A DNA stretch of 64,000 nucleotides from Nostoc sp. 'Lobaria pulmonaria (5183) cyanobiont' (GCF_002949795.1 NZ_CP026692.1:803501-867500); one strand, 5' to 3'; shown: positions 1-9,812, counted from the first letter of the stretch. Numbers and translations: made by a program. The notes: generated by a model not told the origin, from the letters alone.

Positions 1-663
1 CCATGCTGCCAGGTGTACCACAAAAAGGTAGATAAAGTTGTTGAGTATAATTAAGGCGATCGCTCCCACTTGAATCAAAAATACACTGGGACTCGCCAAC
101 AAACTCAAGTTAAAAAATACCCACTCAATGAACTCAGTTACCTGGGTAATCACATAAATCCACAAGTCTTCACCTGACAAAACAGACAGCAACCACAGGC
201 GAAAAAAGACTCCTAAAGTACCTAATAGCGTACCCAATGTGATAGAAACAATCCAGGGAACACGACGACGACACCACGTAGCGCCCAAAAGCACGCCCAT
301 AAACCCGTAGGGCATGACAAACAGTAAACTGCGGGCTGGCCCCATCAATACCGTCAGCAGTAACCCAGAGGTGAGTGCTGCCATCCATGCCGCACGTTTG
401 CCCCAACGCAGATAAACTAGAGCGATCGGCACTGGAAAAAATATCCGCAAAACTGGGCCCAAAGGAAAGTAAAAATTAATAAACCAAATTAAGCTAGCAG
501 TACTGGCTAAAAATGCCGTTTCCACCATCCTCAAGGGCGCATCAGCTTTGATTTGAGGGGGCATTAACTGCTGTTCTTTATCTAACCAATGATTCTGAGG
601 AGTTGGAGATTCAGAAGATGGATCTTCCTCCGGTTCATCTGGGAGAGAATCTAAAATACTCAT
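1..663 (-). CDS. DUF2232 family membrane protein (partial, cut by window edge)
   Basis: The reading frame is open from an ATG at 663 to base 1, giving the first 221 residues; the C-terminus lies outside the window. The first 45 residues are acidic and hydrophilic (MSILDSLPDEPEED...). Several hydrophobic segments follow, with short basic loops such as YLRWGKR and TWCRRR. This is the pattern of the cyanobacterial DUF2232/YybS-like polytopic membrane proteins, whose molecular role is not established. The gene lies 13 bp downstream of the Crp/Fnr regulator gene and is very probably co-transcribed with it. The family call rests on overall resemblance; the membrane character is clear from the sequence. 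Confidence 0.75.
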   Translation of the reverse strand, partial: MSILDSLPDEPEEDPSSESPTPQNHWLDKEQQLMPPQIKADAPLRMVETAFLASTASLIWFINFYFPLGPVLRIFFPVPIALVYLRWGKRAAWMAALTSGLLLTVLMGPARSLLFVMPYGFMGVLLGATWCRRRVPWIVSITLGTLLGTLGVFFRLWLLSVLSGEDLWIYVITQVTEFIEWVFFNLSLLASPSVFLIQVGAIALIILNNFIYLFVVHLAAW

Positions 664-676
664 ATCTGACAAGTTT

Positions 677-1378
677 TTAAACGATCATTCTTTCTAAAGC
701 TGACAAATCGGGAATACAAATAGTGTCTTGATCCCGTTTAATCAAGCCTTTTTTTTCTAGCCTTGTCAATACTCGTGTCACCGTTTCCCGCGCCAGTCCG
801 CTCAAACTACTCAATTCCCGATGAGGTAAATTGGGGATTTCGGTTCCGGTTTGCCCTTTTTTTCCCTGTCCTTCTGCCAAAAATAACAACGTATCTGCCA
901 CCCTTGACTGGCTATCAGATTCCCGCAACCGCAATCGGCGATTTACTTGCCGCAAACGTCGTGCCATTAGTTGCGCCAATCGAACTCCCGCCAAGGGTTC
1001 TATCTGAAGTAATTTGACAAAATCCTGAGCAGGCATACTACCAATTACCGTTGGGGCTAAGGTAATCACATCCGTGGATCGAGGTGCTTCATCTAGCGCC
1101 GCCATTTCACCAAACAATTCACCTTTGCCAATAATATTCAGCGTTACCTCTTTTCCTTCCAGATTGTAGGTGCGAATTTTTACCCATCCGTCCATAATAA
1201 AATACACAGAACCACCCCAGTCATTTTCCAGTAGAATCACCTGATTGGCTGGGTGAGTGCGGGTAACGAGATGGGTGAGGGCTGATTCCACAGCAGTTTC
1301 TGGCAACCCTTGAAAAAAGGGAGCGGAGGTGATCATCCAGGAATTAGCCTGTGCTTGCAAGCTATATCGATCTTCCAT
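677..1378 (-). CDS. Crp/Fnr-family transcriptional regulator
   Basis: 233 aa. An N-terminal cyclic-nucleotide-binding-like beta-barrel (about residues 15-135, with GELFGEMAALDEAPRSTDV resembling the phosphate-binding cassette region) is followed by a dimerisation helix (LMARRLRQVNRRLR) and a C-terminal winged helix. The recognition helix is in LSGLARETVTRVLTRLEKKGL. The N-terminal cysteine cluster of oxygen-sensing Fnr is absent, so an Fe-S sensor is unlikely. It differs from NtcA in its recognition helix. Effector and targets cannot be read from the sequence. It heads a probable two-gene operon with the DUF2232 membrane protein gene. Confidence 0.9.
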   Translation of the reverse strand: MEDRYSLQAQANSWMITSAPFFQGLPETAVESALTHLVTRTHPANQVILLENDWGGSVYFIMDGWVKIRTYNLEGKEVTLNIIGKGELFGEMAALDEAPRSTDVITLAPTVIGSMPAQDFVKLLQIEPLAGVRLAQLMARRLRQVNRRLRLRESDSQSRVADTLLFLAEGQGKKGQTGTEIPNLPHRELSSLSGLARETVTRVLTRLEKKGLIKRDQDTICIPDLSALERMIV

Positions 1379-2008
1379 TACGACATCTTTAATTCAAGCT
1401 GCTATGTACACACAAAAAACAGGAGCGCCATTTGTAGCCTAAGCTATCATTGCACAGCTCCCTTTCAAAGAAAAAACTAAACTATGCTACACAAGAAAGC
1501 GACAAGAAGTTTTTCTAAATAATCTTTACCTATAAGTTTAAACGGAGTAAAAGTTTTGCAAAAAGTAGTTGATAGCCGGCGGTTATATTGCTTAGGGCTA
1601 GCTGCACTGCAAACTTGATTAGTTATGAATATAGGCAAACAACATTAATGATACTAAAGGGAGTAAATTATTGCTCAGGTATTTTAGCGATTTTCAAAAA
1701 TAGGCAACCAATGACCTGCAAAATTAAGCTTTTCGAGCAAAGGCTGTCTGAAGAGGACAAGGAGAGGGGGAGACAAGGAGATGGGGGACAAAGAGAAACT
1801 TTTTTCCTTGTTTTCTTGGATGATTGAAGATTGCCACGACTCCCAGTAATCCATAACATAATGACAGTCACAAGTCCAAGCAGCGGCTTTTGCCACTCAA
1901 AACTTCTCCTATGGTCGACCCTGCGCACAGCAAGATCCCCATAGGGATGCAGTGATTGTAAAGTAATTGTCACATTAGTTGACATAGATTTATACATAAG
2001 GTAGAAAA
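1379..2008. other. Intergenic region between divergent genes
   Basis: About 630 bp between the minus-strand Crp/Fnr gene and the plus-strand Hsp70-like gene, so it should hold both promoters. A purine-rich low-complexity stretch at about 1755-1805 (GGAGA/GACAAGGAG units) resembles the degenerate heptamer repeats common between Nostoc genes. Short open frames here are mostly built on this repeat. No convincing gene or operator was recognised. Confidence 0.6.
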
Positions 2009-5000
2009 GTGACTTTTAGTACAGATGAAATTCAAAAGCTGATCGCAGACATTGACAACTTACTTGCCAGCGGTGGCAAGCGCCTGTCTAAATTTCTGTC
2101 TGGTCAGGCGCAAGAGCCTAAAGAAGTTTTAGAGCGAATTCGCGACTTCTTGGTGAGGTTACAAGAAAAAGAAGCATTAGAGAGCAGCATCTCAAAAGAG
2201 TCTTCTGAAGAACCGCGTTCGCCCTTGGCGTTGGCGGAGCCATCGCCTTTGTTAACAAAATTTATCGATCGCGATTACAACCAATATCCACTACCGCAGC
2301 TCAAACCTAGTCAGGAACCGAGTACTATTGGCGCCGGAGAATTAAATAATGAATTTTCGAGATTGATTCAGCCGTTGCGATCGGAATTAGAATTGCTTTT
2401 GCAAGAGCGAGCCACCCTCATACAGGAAATTCGGCAGCTAGAGCAAAAGCGATTGCAAAACTACTCCTTAGCGCAGCAGTTGACAAACCAGGAGCAAATG
2501 ATTACCGAGTTTTTACAGGTACTCATGAGTCGCCTTGTGCCAACTTTAACACCACTGATCGGACAGACGGGAGAAAATTCTGCCAGTTCTTCAGGAGGAA
2601 TTAATTACGCAACCTCTGCAAATCAATCTTTGTTAGAATCCCCTGAAGGTGTAGAGCGGTTAACCCAGCTAGCCAGGGAGTTGGATCAACGCCTATTATC
2701 ACTAGATGGGACGGTGAATGTAGTGTTTGAAGCACTACAGCGCAACATTAATACTTATTACGAATCCCTGTCGCAAGCACTGGCAAGAATGCATAGCAAG
2801 GGGATGCAAGGCGAACAGCTGATGGCCAGCTTTGTCAACAATTTGACCGAGCATTTGCAGCAATCCCCTAGTTTGCGGTCATCTTTGCTAGCAGGAGAAT
2901 CTGAAACACTACCATCATTGACTGAACCAGTCGAGATCGCTACTGGAGTTGCACCCCAACTCTTGGAGCTTATACAGCCAGAAACTTCATCTCCACTCAC
3001 AATTAATTCTGAGCTACAGGAGACTAGCCTCACAGAGGATCTAGATGCAGTGCTATTGCAGCTTGGTGTAGACTCATCTGAATATTCTCAAACCCCGACC
3101 GAATTACCGCAAGATATTTCTGCGGCAATTGGTGATGAAGTAGATCAACTTTATGCCAGTTTGTTTGATGCTGGTGATGTTAATAATCCCAGCCTTGATG
3201 TTCCCACAAATGACTTATCTGCTTCCACAGCTTCTCCGTCACCGTTGAACATCGCCCAGGCCCCACCTCTCTCTCCAACGGTGGATTCTGCGGTTGTGAC
3301 AGCAGATACGGGTCTTTCAACCCAAGAGACTTTAGGAGAAACCACAGATTCCTCAGAGCCACAGGAAGAACTATTTTTTGGAGAGGATACTGACCTAAAC
3401 TCACCTCTTAGTTTTTCTACTCCACAAATAGATAGTTTGCCACAAATCGACACTCAGCCAGCTAGTGTTGATACAATTAATACCCTAACTGACCTATTGC
3501 CTGATGCCGATAGTGAAGTGCAACTGCTGGAAGTCTCATCTTCTGTGGATAATGCCACAACTACAGCAACTGATTTATTGCCTAATGCCGATAGTGAAGT
3601 GCAACTGTTGGAAATCTCATCTTCTGTGGACAATGCCACAACTACAGCAGCAGTGACTCCAAAAGTAGCAGAAATTTCGTTGGTAGAGCCTACTGAAGAT
3701 ATCACCACATCGGAAGTATTAATTAACAACGATCGCTCCGAGCTGTCTTCAGATAACTACATTGCTGCTTCACCCCAGGAAAACTTACTTTCTATTGAGT
3801 CAAATCAGTCTCCAGCCGTACCAGATATTTCTTTAGATGAAGAACAGTTGCAGCAATTAGATCGGGATTTGGCTAATTTTGATCGGCAGCTAAATTCTGA
3901 ATCGCAGCCAGCTAATAACTTGGATGTTTTCTCGGAACTATTTGATAACATTCAAGACACAATCCCCACAACTTCCCCTGAAGATCCCCAAATAGCAGAG
4001 AATACATCAACTAATGCTTTCTCAAGTTTGGCAGTTCCCCAGGTAGAAACTGAAAAAAAAAAGGAAGTCACAACTCCTGTTCCAGAAAGTTCTTTACCTC
4101 CAATTGCCAACTCCATAAATAATCCAGAAGTTTCGCCCAATATTCTAGAATCAGTCTGGTATTTAGGAATTGATTTAGGTACAACAGGAATTTCCGCCGC
4201 ATTATTAAATCGCTCGACTTTTGTTGTACATCCTATCTACTGGTCAGCAGAAAATCCGCCGGAAATAAGTTCCTTTCAGCAATCGTTTCGTTTACCAACA
4301 GAGGTTTATCTGCCTATAGCTTCTGTACCCCACGGTGAGAACGAAACTATCGAAGCACATGAGCAGACAGCACCGGCGGCTGTTGCCCAAGATAAAGTGC
4401 CCGATCGCTCGGCTACCACTCCTGCAACACCGAAATCGACAGCAGATCCGACGAAAAACAATCTCTACTCGGCACAGTTGAAGCCTTATCTACAAGTAGC
4501 CATTCCCTACAAGAGCGAACGACAGAAATGGGAACCTGTTTTGCAATTAAATGAATTTTCGGCAGGGCCTTTGATTTGGGTTGTGCGATCGCTCTCTAAA
4601 TTACTATTAACCCTCAAATCCGAAAAAACAAGTACCACCCCTAGTTTAATGGCTGCTGCTGTTGGGATCAGCGAACAAAATTTTCCCCAGATTATCAATA
4701 ATATTGCGGGTGTAATTTGCACCTGTCCATCTAGCTGGTCGGAACAATACCGCTTTAACGTGCGGGAAGCTTTACTCACTAGCAAACTCATTCAACATCC
4801 GCAGCAAGTCTTTTTTGTCGAAGAAGCGATCGCTAGTCTACTCCCAGAACTCGATGCTGTTAATGGTGAGCAAGTAAAACTAAGCGATGCTCAAGGTTCT
4901 CATCCAGCAAAAACCAGCGAACATCCCATTGTTGGCAACACCCTTGTGATTAACATTGGGACAACTGCCACAGAAATGTTGCTGGTGAATCTACCAGAAA

Positions 5001-6109
5001 CCTTGCAGCAGTTGACATACAATGATTTCATGCTCCACAGTTTTGCTTATGCTGGCAAGGGTATTGAACAAGATATAATCTGCCAGCTGCTATTGCCACC
5101 GAAATCTCGGCAATCACGCCTAGAAACACCAAGCGATGCCTACGGCGGGCTACGCCTACGCAAAACTACCACGAGTAATCCTTGGCAATGGCAACCGTCA
5201 ATTCCCGGTTTAGACCAAATGCGTTGGCAGACTTTAGGGTTGGAAGAATTAGAACTACCCAGAGTTGGAGAACCAGATATCACCGCTCGAATTCGCCTTC
5301 AGCAGCGTCTAGAAAGTTCTCTACTGGGACAGGCGGTATTAGATGCAGCATTAGCCCTAAAACTGATTTTGCAACACCAAGACTCTTTTACCCTAGAATT
5401 AGCCGATCAGCGGTGGATTTTGCAGCGACGAGACTTAGAAAGCCAGGTATTTATCCCCTTTGTGCGCCGCCTGAACCGAGAACTCAACAAGTTATTGGTA
5501 GCTCGTGGCATTCCCACAGAAGCCATTAATCAAGCTATCCTGACTGGTGGAGTGGCTTGTGTTGGGACGGTGAACCGCTGGTTACGCCAAAAACTTCCCA
5601 GCACTAAGATTATTCAAGATTTATATCTCGGCGAAAACGGCGCTCCCAATTGCAGCCGGGTTGCTTATGGTTTGGCGATGCTGCCTCTGCATCCCCAGAT
5701 TTTAGATATACCCAGGCAACAATACACTGATTATTTCTTGTTTACAGAATTGTTGCGATTGCTACCAGACCGCCCCTTATCTTTCGGTGAAGTTATCCAG
5801 TTATTTGAGGGTCGTGGGATTAATACTCGCATTTGTCAGCAACGGCTGCTGGCTTTTTTGGAAGGTGAACTGCCTTCCGGTTTGATACCGTCAGTCACAG
5901 AATCAACCTGGCTTACCCAGAGTTCGCAAGAAAATCCTGACTATCAGGCGATCGCCACAGCACCACTTTTTGAAAAACAAGGGAGTCTGACTTATCGTCC
6001 CAATTCTCAACAACTGTTGTCTTTGCGTCGCTATCTAGATGCAATCAAGGCTAGCAATCAGCAATCACTGGAGGAACCATATACGGTGAATTTCGCCTTA
6101 GAGGTTTAG
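2009..6109 (+). CDS. Large Hsp70/actin-like ATPase-fold protein with long disordered N-terminal half
   Basis: 1366 aa from a GTG start. Residues 1-60 form a helical region, about 110-290 is coiled-coil-like and rich in Gln/Glu/Leu, and about 290-710 is Ser/Thr/Asp/Glu-rich and probably disordered. From about residue 717 an Hsp70/actin-type nucleotide-binding fold begins: YLGIDLGTTGISAAL (phosphate 1), NIGTTATEMLLV (phosphate 2) and AILTGGVACVGTVNRWL (adenosine motif). No Hsp70 substrate-binding domain is recognisable, so a classic DnaK function is doubtful. An 81-bp unit is tandemly duplicated at 3491-3652 within the disordered part. Small dispersed repeats are read in frame at about 2213-2247 and 5133-5167. 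The function is unknown; a chaperone-like or scaffold role is inference. Confidence 0.85.
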   Translation: MTFSTDEIQKLIADIDNLLASGGKRLSKFLSGQAQEPKEVLERIRDFLVRLQEKEALESSISKESSEEPRSPLALAEPSPLLTKFIDRDYNQYPLPQLKPSQEPSTIGAGELNNEFSRLIQPLRSELELLLQERATLIQEIRQLEQKRLQNYSLAQQLTNQEQMITEFLQVLMSRLVPTLTPLIGQTGENSASSSGGINYATSANQSLLESPEGVERLTQLARELDQRLLSLDGTVNVVFEALQRNINTYYESLSQALARMHSKGMQGEQLMASFVNNLTEHLQQSPSLRSSLLAGESETLPSLTEPVEIATGVAPQLLELIQPETSSPLTINSELQETSLTEDLDAVLLQLGVDSSEYSQTPTELPQDISAAIGDEVDQLYASLFDAGDVNNPSLDVPTNDLSASTASPSPLNIAQAPPLSPTVDSAVVTADTGLSTQETLGETTDSSEPQEELFFGEDTDLNSPLSFSTPQIDSLPQIDTQPASVDTINTLTDLLPDADSEVQLLEVSSSVDNATTTATDLLPNADSEVQLLEISSSVDNATTTAAVTPKVAEISLVEPTEDITTSEVLINNDRSELSSDNYIAASPQENLLSIESNQSPAVPDISLDEEQLQQLDRDLANFDRQLNSESQPANNLDVFSELFDNIQDTIPTTSPEDPQIAENTSTNAFSSLAVPQVETEKKKEVTTPVPESSLPPIANSINNPEVSPNILESVWYLGIDLGTTGISAALLNRSTFVVHPIYWSAENPPEISSFQQSFRLPTEVYLPIASVPHGENETIEAHEQTAPAAVAQDKVPDRSATTPATPKSTADPTKNNLYSAQLKPYLQVAIPYKSERQKWEPVLQLNEFSAGPLIWVVRSLSKLLLTLKSEKTSTTPSLMAAAVGISEQNFPQIINNIAGVICTCPSSWSEQYRFNVREALLTSKLIQHPQQVFFVEEAIASLLPELDAVNGEQVKLSDAQGSHPAKTSEHPIVGNTLVINIGTTATEMLLVNLPETLQQLTYNDFMLHSFAYAGKGIEQDIICQLLLPPKSRQSRLETPSDAYGGLRLRKTTTSNPWQWQPSIPGLDQMRWQTLGLEELELPRVGEPDITARIRLQQRLESSLLGQAVLDAALALKLILQHQDSFTLELADQRWILQRRDLESQVFIPFVRRLNRELNKLLVARGIPTEAINQAILTGGVACVGTVNRWLRQKLPSTKIIQDLYLGENGAPNCSRVAYGLAMLPLHPQILDIPRQQYTDYFLFTELLRLLPDRPLSFGEVIQLFEGRGINTRICQQRLLAFLEGELPSGLIPSVTESTWLTQSSQENPDYQAIATAPLFEKQGSLTYRPNSQQLLSLRRYLDAIKASNQQSLEEPYTVNFALEV
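3491..3652 (+). repeat. 81-bp tandem duplication inside the Hsp70-like gene
   Basis: Two adjacent 81-bp units encode near-identical 27-residue segments (each containing DADSEVQLLE or NADSEVQLLE, then SSSVDNATTTA). The length is a multiple of three, so the frame is kept. It lies in the acidic disordered region. Confidence 0.9.
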
Positions 6110-6470
6110 AGGTCGATCGTTGAGACTAGTACATCGCGCTAGAAATAAGAATAATACTCAAAATTCCAAATGCTCATAACGTAAGCATTTGGAATTTTTC
6201 AAAGTACTACTAATACTTCAAGACAGTAATTTTTTGGATGTGTACGATAGTAGTATCTTTTTATTAGATGGCGAAAATACCGTAAATTTACAATCTATCA
6301 CTCTAATTGAAAGATTCTGTAAATTTTAGGTTTTTGGTTTTTATATTGGTTAAAATTTGTGTATGTTAACACTCAGTAGGAGCGACAATAGTAGTAAAAA
6401 TCGCCTAAAAATCATCTCTATGTCTACACTACTAATGTAAAAATTCCTATTATAAAATAAGTTAGCCCTT
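6110..6470. other. Intergenic region upstream of sugar transferase
   Basis: 361 bp, AT-rich. Apart from the hairpin at 6160-6198 no structured element or gene was seen. The promoter of the downstream sugar transferase should lie in the last 150 bp, but no clear -35/-10 pair stands out. Confidence 0.5.
6160..6198. terminator. Perfect 15-bp hairpin, probable terminator of the Hsp70-like gene
   Basis: Arms 6160-6174 and 6184-6198 are perfectly complementary (5' arm AAAATTCCAAATGCT) around a 9-nt loop. The hairpin lies 50 bp after the Hsp70-like stop codon. The 3' arm ends in four or five T residues, giving a short U tract. The AT-rich arms mean it could work in either direction. Confidence 0.7.
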
Positions 6471-7124
6471 GTGAATAATCTTTATCTTTATTCAGTTAAT
6501 TGTTTGCAACAGTCTTCACATCCGTCAACGTTAAGCGTGAGAAAACGATTAATTGACATTATTGGAGCCATTGTGGGGCTGATTGTTACATTTATGATAG
6601 CAATTCCCGTAGCAATTGCTACCTTTATTCATGAGCCAAGTCCAATATTTTATTCTCAAATTCGTTGTGGTTTAAACGGAAAAACTTTCCGCATCTGGAA
6701 ATTTCGCTCCATGATAGTCGATGCTGATAAACTCAAGCATTTGGTTGAGAACCAAGCTAAAGGTCACATCTTTAAATCCATTGACGATCCTCGCATTACT
6801 CCTGTTGGTAAATTTTTACGGCGTACTAGCTTGGATGAATTCCCTCAATTTTGGAATGTTTTGTTAGGGGACATGAGTTTAGTTGGTACACGTCCACCTA
6901 CTCCTGATGAAGTCAATAATTACGATCCACACCACTGGGATAGATTGCGAGTAAAACCAGGAATTACTGGAGAATGGCAAGCTAATGGGCGTTCTAGTAT
7001 TACAGACTTTGAAACCATTGTCAAAATGGATATGGATTATCAACACAAGTGGTCTGTAACTTATGACTTGAGTCTGATTGTTAAAACTATCTGGGTGGTA
7101 TTTAAAAAGACTGGTGCTTATTGA
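6471..7124 (+). CDS. Short sugar-phosphate transferase (undecaprenyl-phosphate glycosylphosphotransferase family)
   Basis: 217 aa from a GTG start. Family members transfer a sugar-1-phosphate from a nucleotide sugar to a membrane polyprenyl phosphate, the first committed step of exopolysaccharide or glycan assembly. One hydrophobic membrane segment at about 24-46 is followed by the catalytic domain: KIWKFRSM, DDPRITPVGKFLRRTSLDEFPQ with the catalytic Asp-Glu pair, LLGDMSLVGTRPPTPDEV and KPGITGEWQANGRS. It is the small PglC-like form without the multi-span N-terminal region of WbaP/WcaJ. A second member of the family is encoded at 11402-12160. Confidence 0.9.
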   Translation: MNNLYLYSVNCLQQSSHPSTLSVRKRLIDIIGAIVGLIVTFMIAIPVAIATFIHEPSPIFYSQIRCGLNGKTFRIWKFRSMIVDADKLKHLVENQAKGHIFKSIDDPRITPVGKFLRRTSLDEFPQFWNVLLGDMSLVGTRPPTPDEVNNYDPHHWDRLRVKPGITGEWQANGRSSITDFETIVKMDMDYQHKWSVTYDLSLIVKTIWVVFKKTGAY

Positions 7125-7202
7125 ATTGGGCATTGGGCATTAATTATTTCTCCCTCATCTTCCTCATCTACCACTTTCTTATTCTGACTTCTGAATTCTT
7201 CT

Positions 7203-8039
7203 TCACCCCTTGACGCCGCTACCTGTTTCTGTAGGTACAATATAACGTTGTAAGAACAGAAATAGTAATAATACTGGGGCGATCGCAATCACTGAGCCAG
7301 CAGCTACCAATCGCCAGTCAAGGGAAAATGTCCCTGCTAGCTTGTTAACTCCCAAGGGAAGGGTGTATAAATTTTCGTCTTTTATGACAATTAAAGGCCA
7401 CAAAAAGTCACTCCAAGCACCGATAAATACGAAAATAGCTAAAGTTACCAGTGCTGGGCGAACTGCTGGTAACATAATGTGCCACCATAATCCTAACTCT
7501 GAGCTACCATCCATCCGGGCGGCTTCTTCTATTTCTTTGGGGACACTCATAAAAGCTTGGCGCAACAGAAAAATGCCAAAGGCAGAAGCTAAACTCGGAA
7601 AAATCATCCCTAAATAACTATTTGTCAAACCTAACTGGACTGTCAAAATATAGAGGGGAATCATCACGATTTGGAAGGGAATCATAATCGTGGAGACGAT
7701 CGCTACAAAAATCCAGTCTCGCCCCACAAACGACAATCTTGCCAACGGATAGGCAGCTAAAGCGCAAAACAGTAGGTTTAAGCCCACAGTCAGTACTGAT
7801 ACCAAGGTACTGTTATACAGGTATTGTCCAAAAGGTAGAGAGTTCCACACACTAGAGAAATTATTTAGTGTCGGTTGACTAGGTAGCAACTGTGGCGGCG
7901 ACTGAAAAATATTTTCCGTCGGCGATTTCAGGGCTGTACTAATTAGCCATAGTAAAGGAAAGAGCATCAACAGTGCGATCGCTCCCAACAGCGCATACAT
8001 TAACAGAATTTGCGATCGTGATTTTTTTCGGTTTAGCAT
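7203..8039 (-). CDS. Carbohydrate ABC transporter permease (MalG type)
   Basis: 278 aa, six predicted membrane segments starting at residues 13-33. The EAA loop (EEAARMDGSSELGLWWHIMLPAVRPAL) contacts the ATPase in this family. C-terminal half SVIAIAPVLLLFLFLQRYIV is typical of MalG-type inner-membrane permeases for sugars or glycerol phosphate. The partner permease, binding protein and ATPase genes are not adjacent, so the system is split in this genome or this is an orphan. Substrate cannot be assigned. Confidence 0.88.
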   Translation of the reverse strand: MLNRKKSRSQILLMYALLGAIALLMLFPLLWLISTALKSPTENIFQSPPQLLPSQPTLNNFSSVWNSLPFGQYLYNSTLVSVLTVGLNLLFCALAAYPLARLSFVGRDWIFVAIVSTIMIPFQIVMIPLYILTVQLGLTNSYLGMIFPSLASAFGIFLLRQAFMSVPKEIEEAARMDGSSELGLWWHIMLPAVRPALVTLAIFVFIGAWSDFLWPLIVIKDENLYTLPLGVNKLAGTFSLDWRLVAAGSVIAIAPVLLLFLFLQRYIVPTETGSGVKG

Positions 8040-8224
8040 TTGATTAATATAGGAAATTATCTTTTTTGAAAATTAAATAATGATATGCTCAAATTAAAAA
8101 GTATTAACTGTTAAAGTTTCAGCAGGGTGACATACTGAATTGAGTCAGACATAGCTTTACTTGAGAATTTGATTAATTTGATTCTATAGACATTTAATGA
8201 GATGTCTTCATTATCCTGAATCCT

Positions 8225-8800
8225 TCAACCTTTTCGAGTCAATCCGGTTTCCGTACAAATAGCTTGTAGTGGTTTATCCCAAAGTTCAATAGGTATTTGG
8301 GACAAATAGGCAAAATCAAAAACAATTCCGATAGTCGGCTTTGTCTGCCAGTGCGGTAAACTGAGTAAGCGATCGTAATATCCCCCGCCATAACCCAAAC
8401 GATATCCTTGATAGTCGCAAGCGACACTGGGGACAAGAATCAAATCTACTTCAGCAGCATCTAAGATTGGAGCGTCGGGGTGTGGTTCACTAATCCCATA
8501 AACGCCGCTTTGCATAGAATCGTTAGGTGTCCAAATATGCCAACATAAGGATTTATCAACGCAGCGAGGAAATCCCCAACGGTATTTGGTGTTGGTAAAT
8601 AGTGGACTGAGGTCAGGTTCTTGGCGAAAGCTGAAATAAGCGAGGATTGTTTTTGCTTGGGTGAACAAAGTAAAGTTTTGTAAATGAGAGCATAAGCGAT
8701 CGCTTTTTTCTCTCCATTCTCCAATGAACATTGATTGACGTGTTTTGAGTAGAGTGCGGCGCAGTTCTACTTTATTTAGTTGATGATTAAGTTTGCCCAT
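8225..8800 (-). CDS. 5-formyltetrahydrofolate cyclo-ligase
   Basis: 191 aa from the ATG at 8800. This enzyme converts 5-formyl-THF to 5,10-methenyl-THF using ATP, in cytoplasmic one-carbon metabolism. Signature elements are the N-terminal K-x-x-LR (KVELRRTLLKTRQ), FRQEPDL and the C-terminal nucleotide-binding motif RLGYGGGYYDRLL, plus DLILVPSVACD. Length is usual for the family. A TTG four codons upstream would fall in the T-tract of the terminator of the preceding operon, so the ATG is preferred. No clear Shine-Dalgarno sequence is seen. Confidence 0.92.
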   Translation of the reverse strand: MGKLNHQLNKVELRRTLLKTRQSMFIGEWREKSDRLCSHLQNFTLFTQAKTILAYFSFRQEPDLSPLFTNTKYRWGFPRCVDKSLCWHIWTPNDSMQSGVYGISEPHPDAPILDAAEVDLILVPSVACDYQGYRLGYGGGYYDRLLSLPHWQTKPTIGIVFDFAYLSQIPIELWDKPLQAICTETGLTRKG

Positions 8801-8810
8801 AAAAATAGTC

Positions 8811-8839
8811 AAAAAAATAAGCTGGGCATCGCCCAGCTT
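8811..8839 (-). terminator. Rho-independent terminator of the gmd-fcl operon
   Basis: Perfect 9-bp stem (8819-8827 with 8831-8839, arm AAGCTGGGC) and a 3-nt loop, followed on the minus strand by a seven-T run broken by one A. It lies 29 bp after the fcl stop codon and immediately before the 5-FTHF cyclo-ligase start. Confidence 0.9.
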
Positions 8840-8867
8840 GCATCACTCTACATTCACCAGAACATTG

Positions 8868-9812
8868 TTATGCTGCGTGTTGACGATACCACTCAATGGT
8901 ATTCTTTAGCCCTTCTTCAAAGCTCACCTGAGCCGTGAAGTTAAAGGCTTGCTTTGCTCGTTCAGTATCTAAACAGCGGCGGGGTTGACCATTAGGCTGA
9001 TCAGTTTGCCACACAATTTCACCCTTAAACTCCATCAATTCGCAGATTAGAGTTACTAAATCAAGGATGGAGATTTCATAACCAGTTCCCAAGTTAACTG
9101 GTTCCGATTCGTTATACAATTGAGTTCCCATAACAATCCCCCGCGCTGCATCTTCTGAATACAGAAACTCACGGGTCGGACTACCATCACCCCAAACTGC
9201 AAGTTGCTTTGCTGCTTGAATTTGGGCTTCGTGAACTTTGCGAACTAATGCTGGAATGACGTGGGAACTTCCGGGGTCAAAGTTATCTTCTGGGCCATAT
9301 AAATTTACTGGCAGTAGGTAAATCCCATTAAAACCGTACTGCTGACGGTAAGATTGCAATTGGACTAAAAGCGCTTTTTTTGCAATTCCGTAAGGGGCGT
9401 TGGTTTCCTCTGGGTAGCCATTCCAAAGATCGTCTTCTTTGAATGGCACTGGAGTGAATTTGGGATAGGCGCAGATTGTGCCAACACAAACAAATTTTTC
9501 TACTCCAGCTTGATAGGCAGCATGAATTAGCTGGGTTCCCATGATCAAGTTATCGTAGAATAACTCTGCGGGTTTTTCGCGGTTCAAACCGATGCCACCG
9601 ACATGAGCTGCTAGGTGAATAATTATGTCTTGTTGGTCAACTGCACGTTGGCTATTTTCCCAGACACGCAGATCATTATCGCGCGATCGCACTATTGTAA
9701 TCTTCTCACGATCAGCCCCTGCTTTACACAGTTGATCTATCACCTGACGACCTAGAAACCCCGACCCACCAGTGACGAGAATCCGTTTATTTTTTAATAC
9801 TAAGGCGGTCAT
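8868..9812 (-). CDS. fcl: GDP-L-fucose synthase
   Basis: 314 aa. This extended short-chain dehydrogenase converts GDP-4-keto-6-deoxymannose to GDP-L-fucose (epimerase plus NADPH reductase). Visible motifs are the Rossmann GGSGFLG near the N-terminus, [10 protein letters not shown], the catalytic Tyr-x3-Lys in PYGIAKKAL, and [30 protein letters not shown] lies a few bases before the ATG at 9812. It begins 23 bp after the gmd stop codon, so the two GDP-fucose genes form an operon ended by the hairpin at 8811-8839. Confidence 0.95.
   Translation of the reverse strand: MTALVLKNKRILVTGGSGFLGRQVIDQLCKAGADREKITIVRSRDNDLRVWENSQRAVDQQDIIIHLAAHVGGIGLNREKPAELFYDNLIMGTQLIHAAYQAGVEKFVCVGTICAYPKFTPVPFKEDDLWNGYPEETNAPYGIAKKALLVQLQSYRQQYGFNGIYLLPVNLYGPEDNFDPGSSHVIPALVRKVHEAQIQAAKQLAVWGDGSPTREFLYSEDAARGIVMGTQLYNESEPVNLGTGYEISILDLVTLICELMEFKGEIVWQTDQPNGQPRRCLDTERAKQAFNFTAQVSFEEGLKNTIEWYRQHAA

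Noticed and set aside
1588-1997. Short frames in both directions upstream of the Hsp70-like gene
   Set aside because: They overlap a purine-rich low-complexity repeat, lack ribosome-binding sites and have no protein-like pattern.
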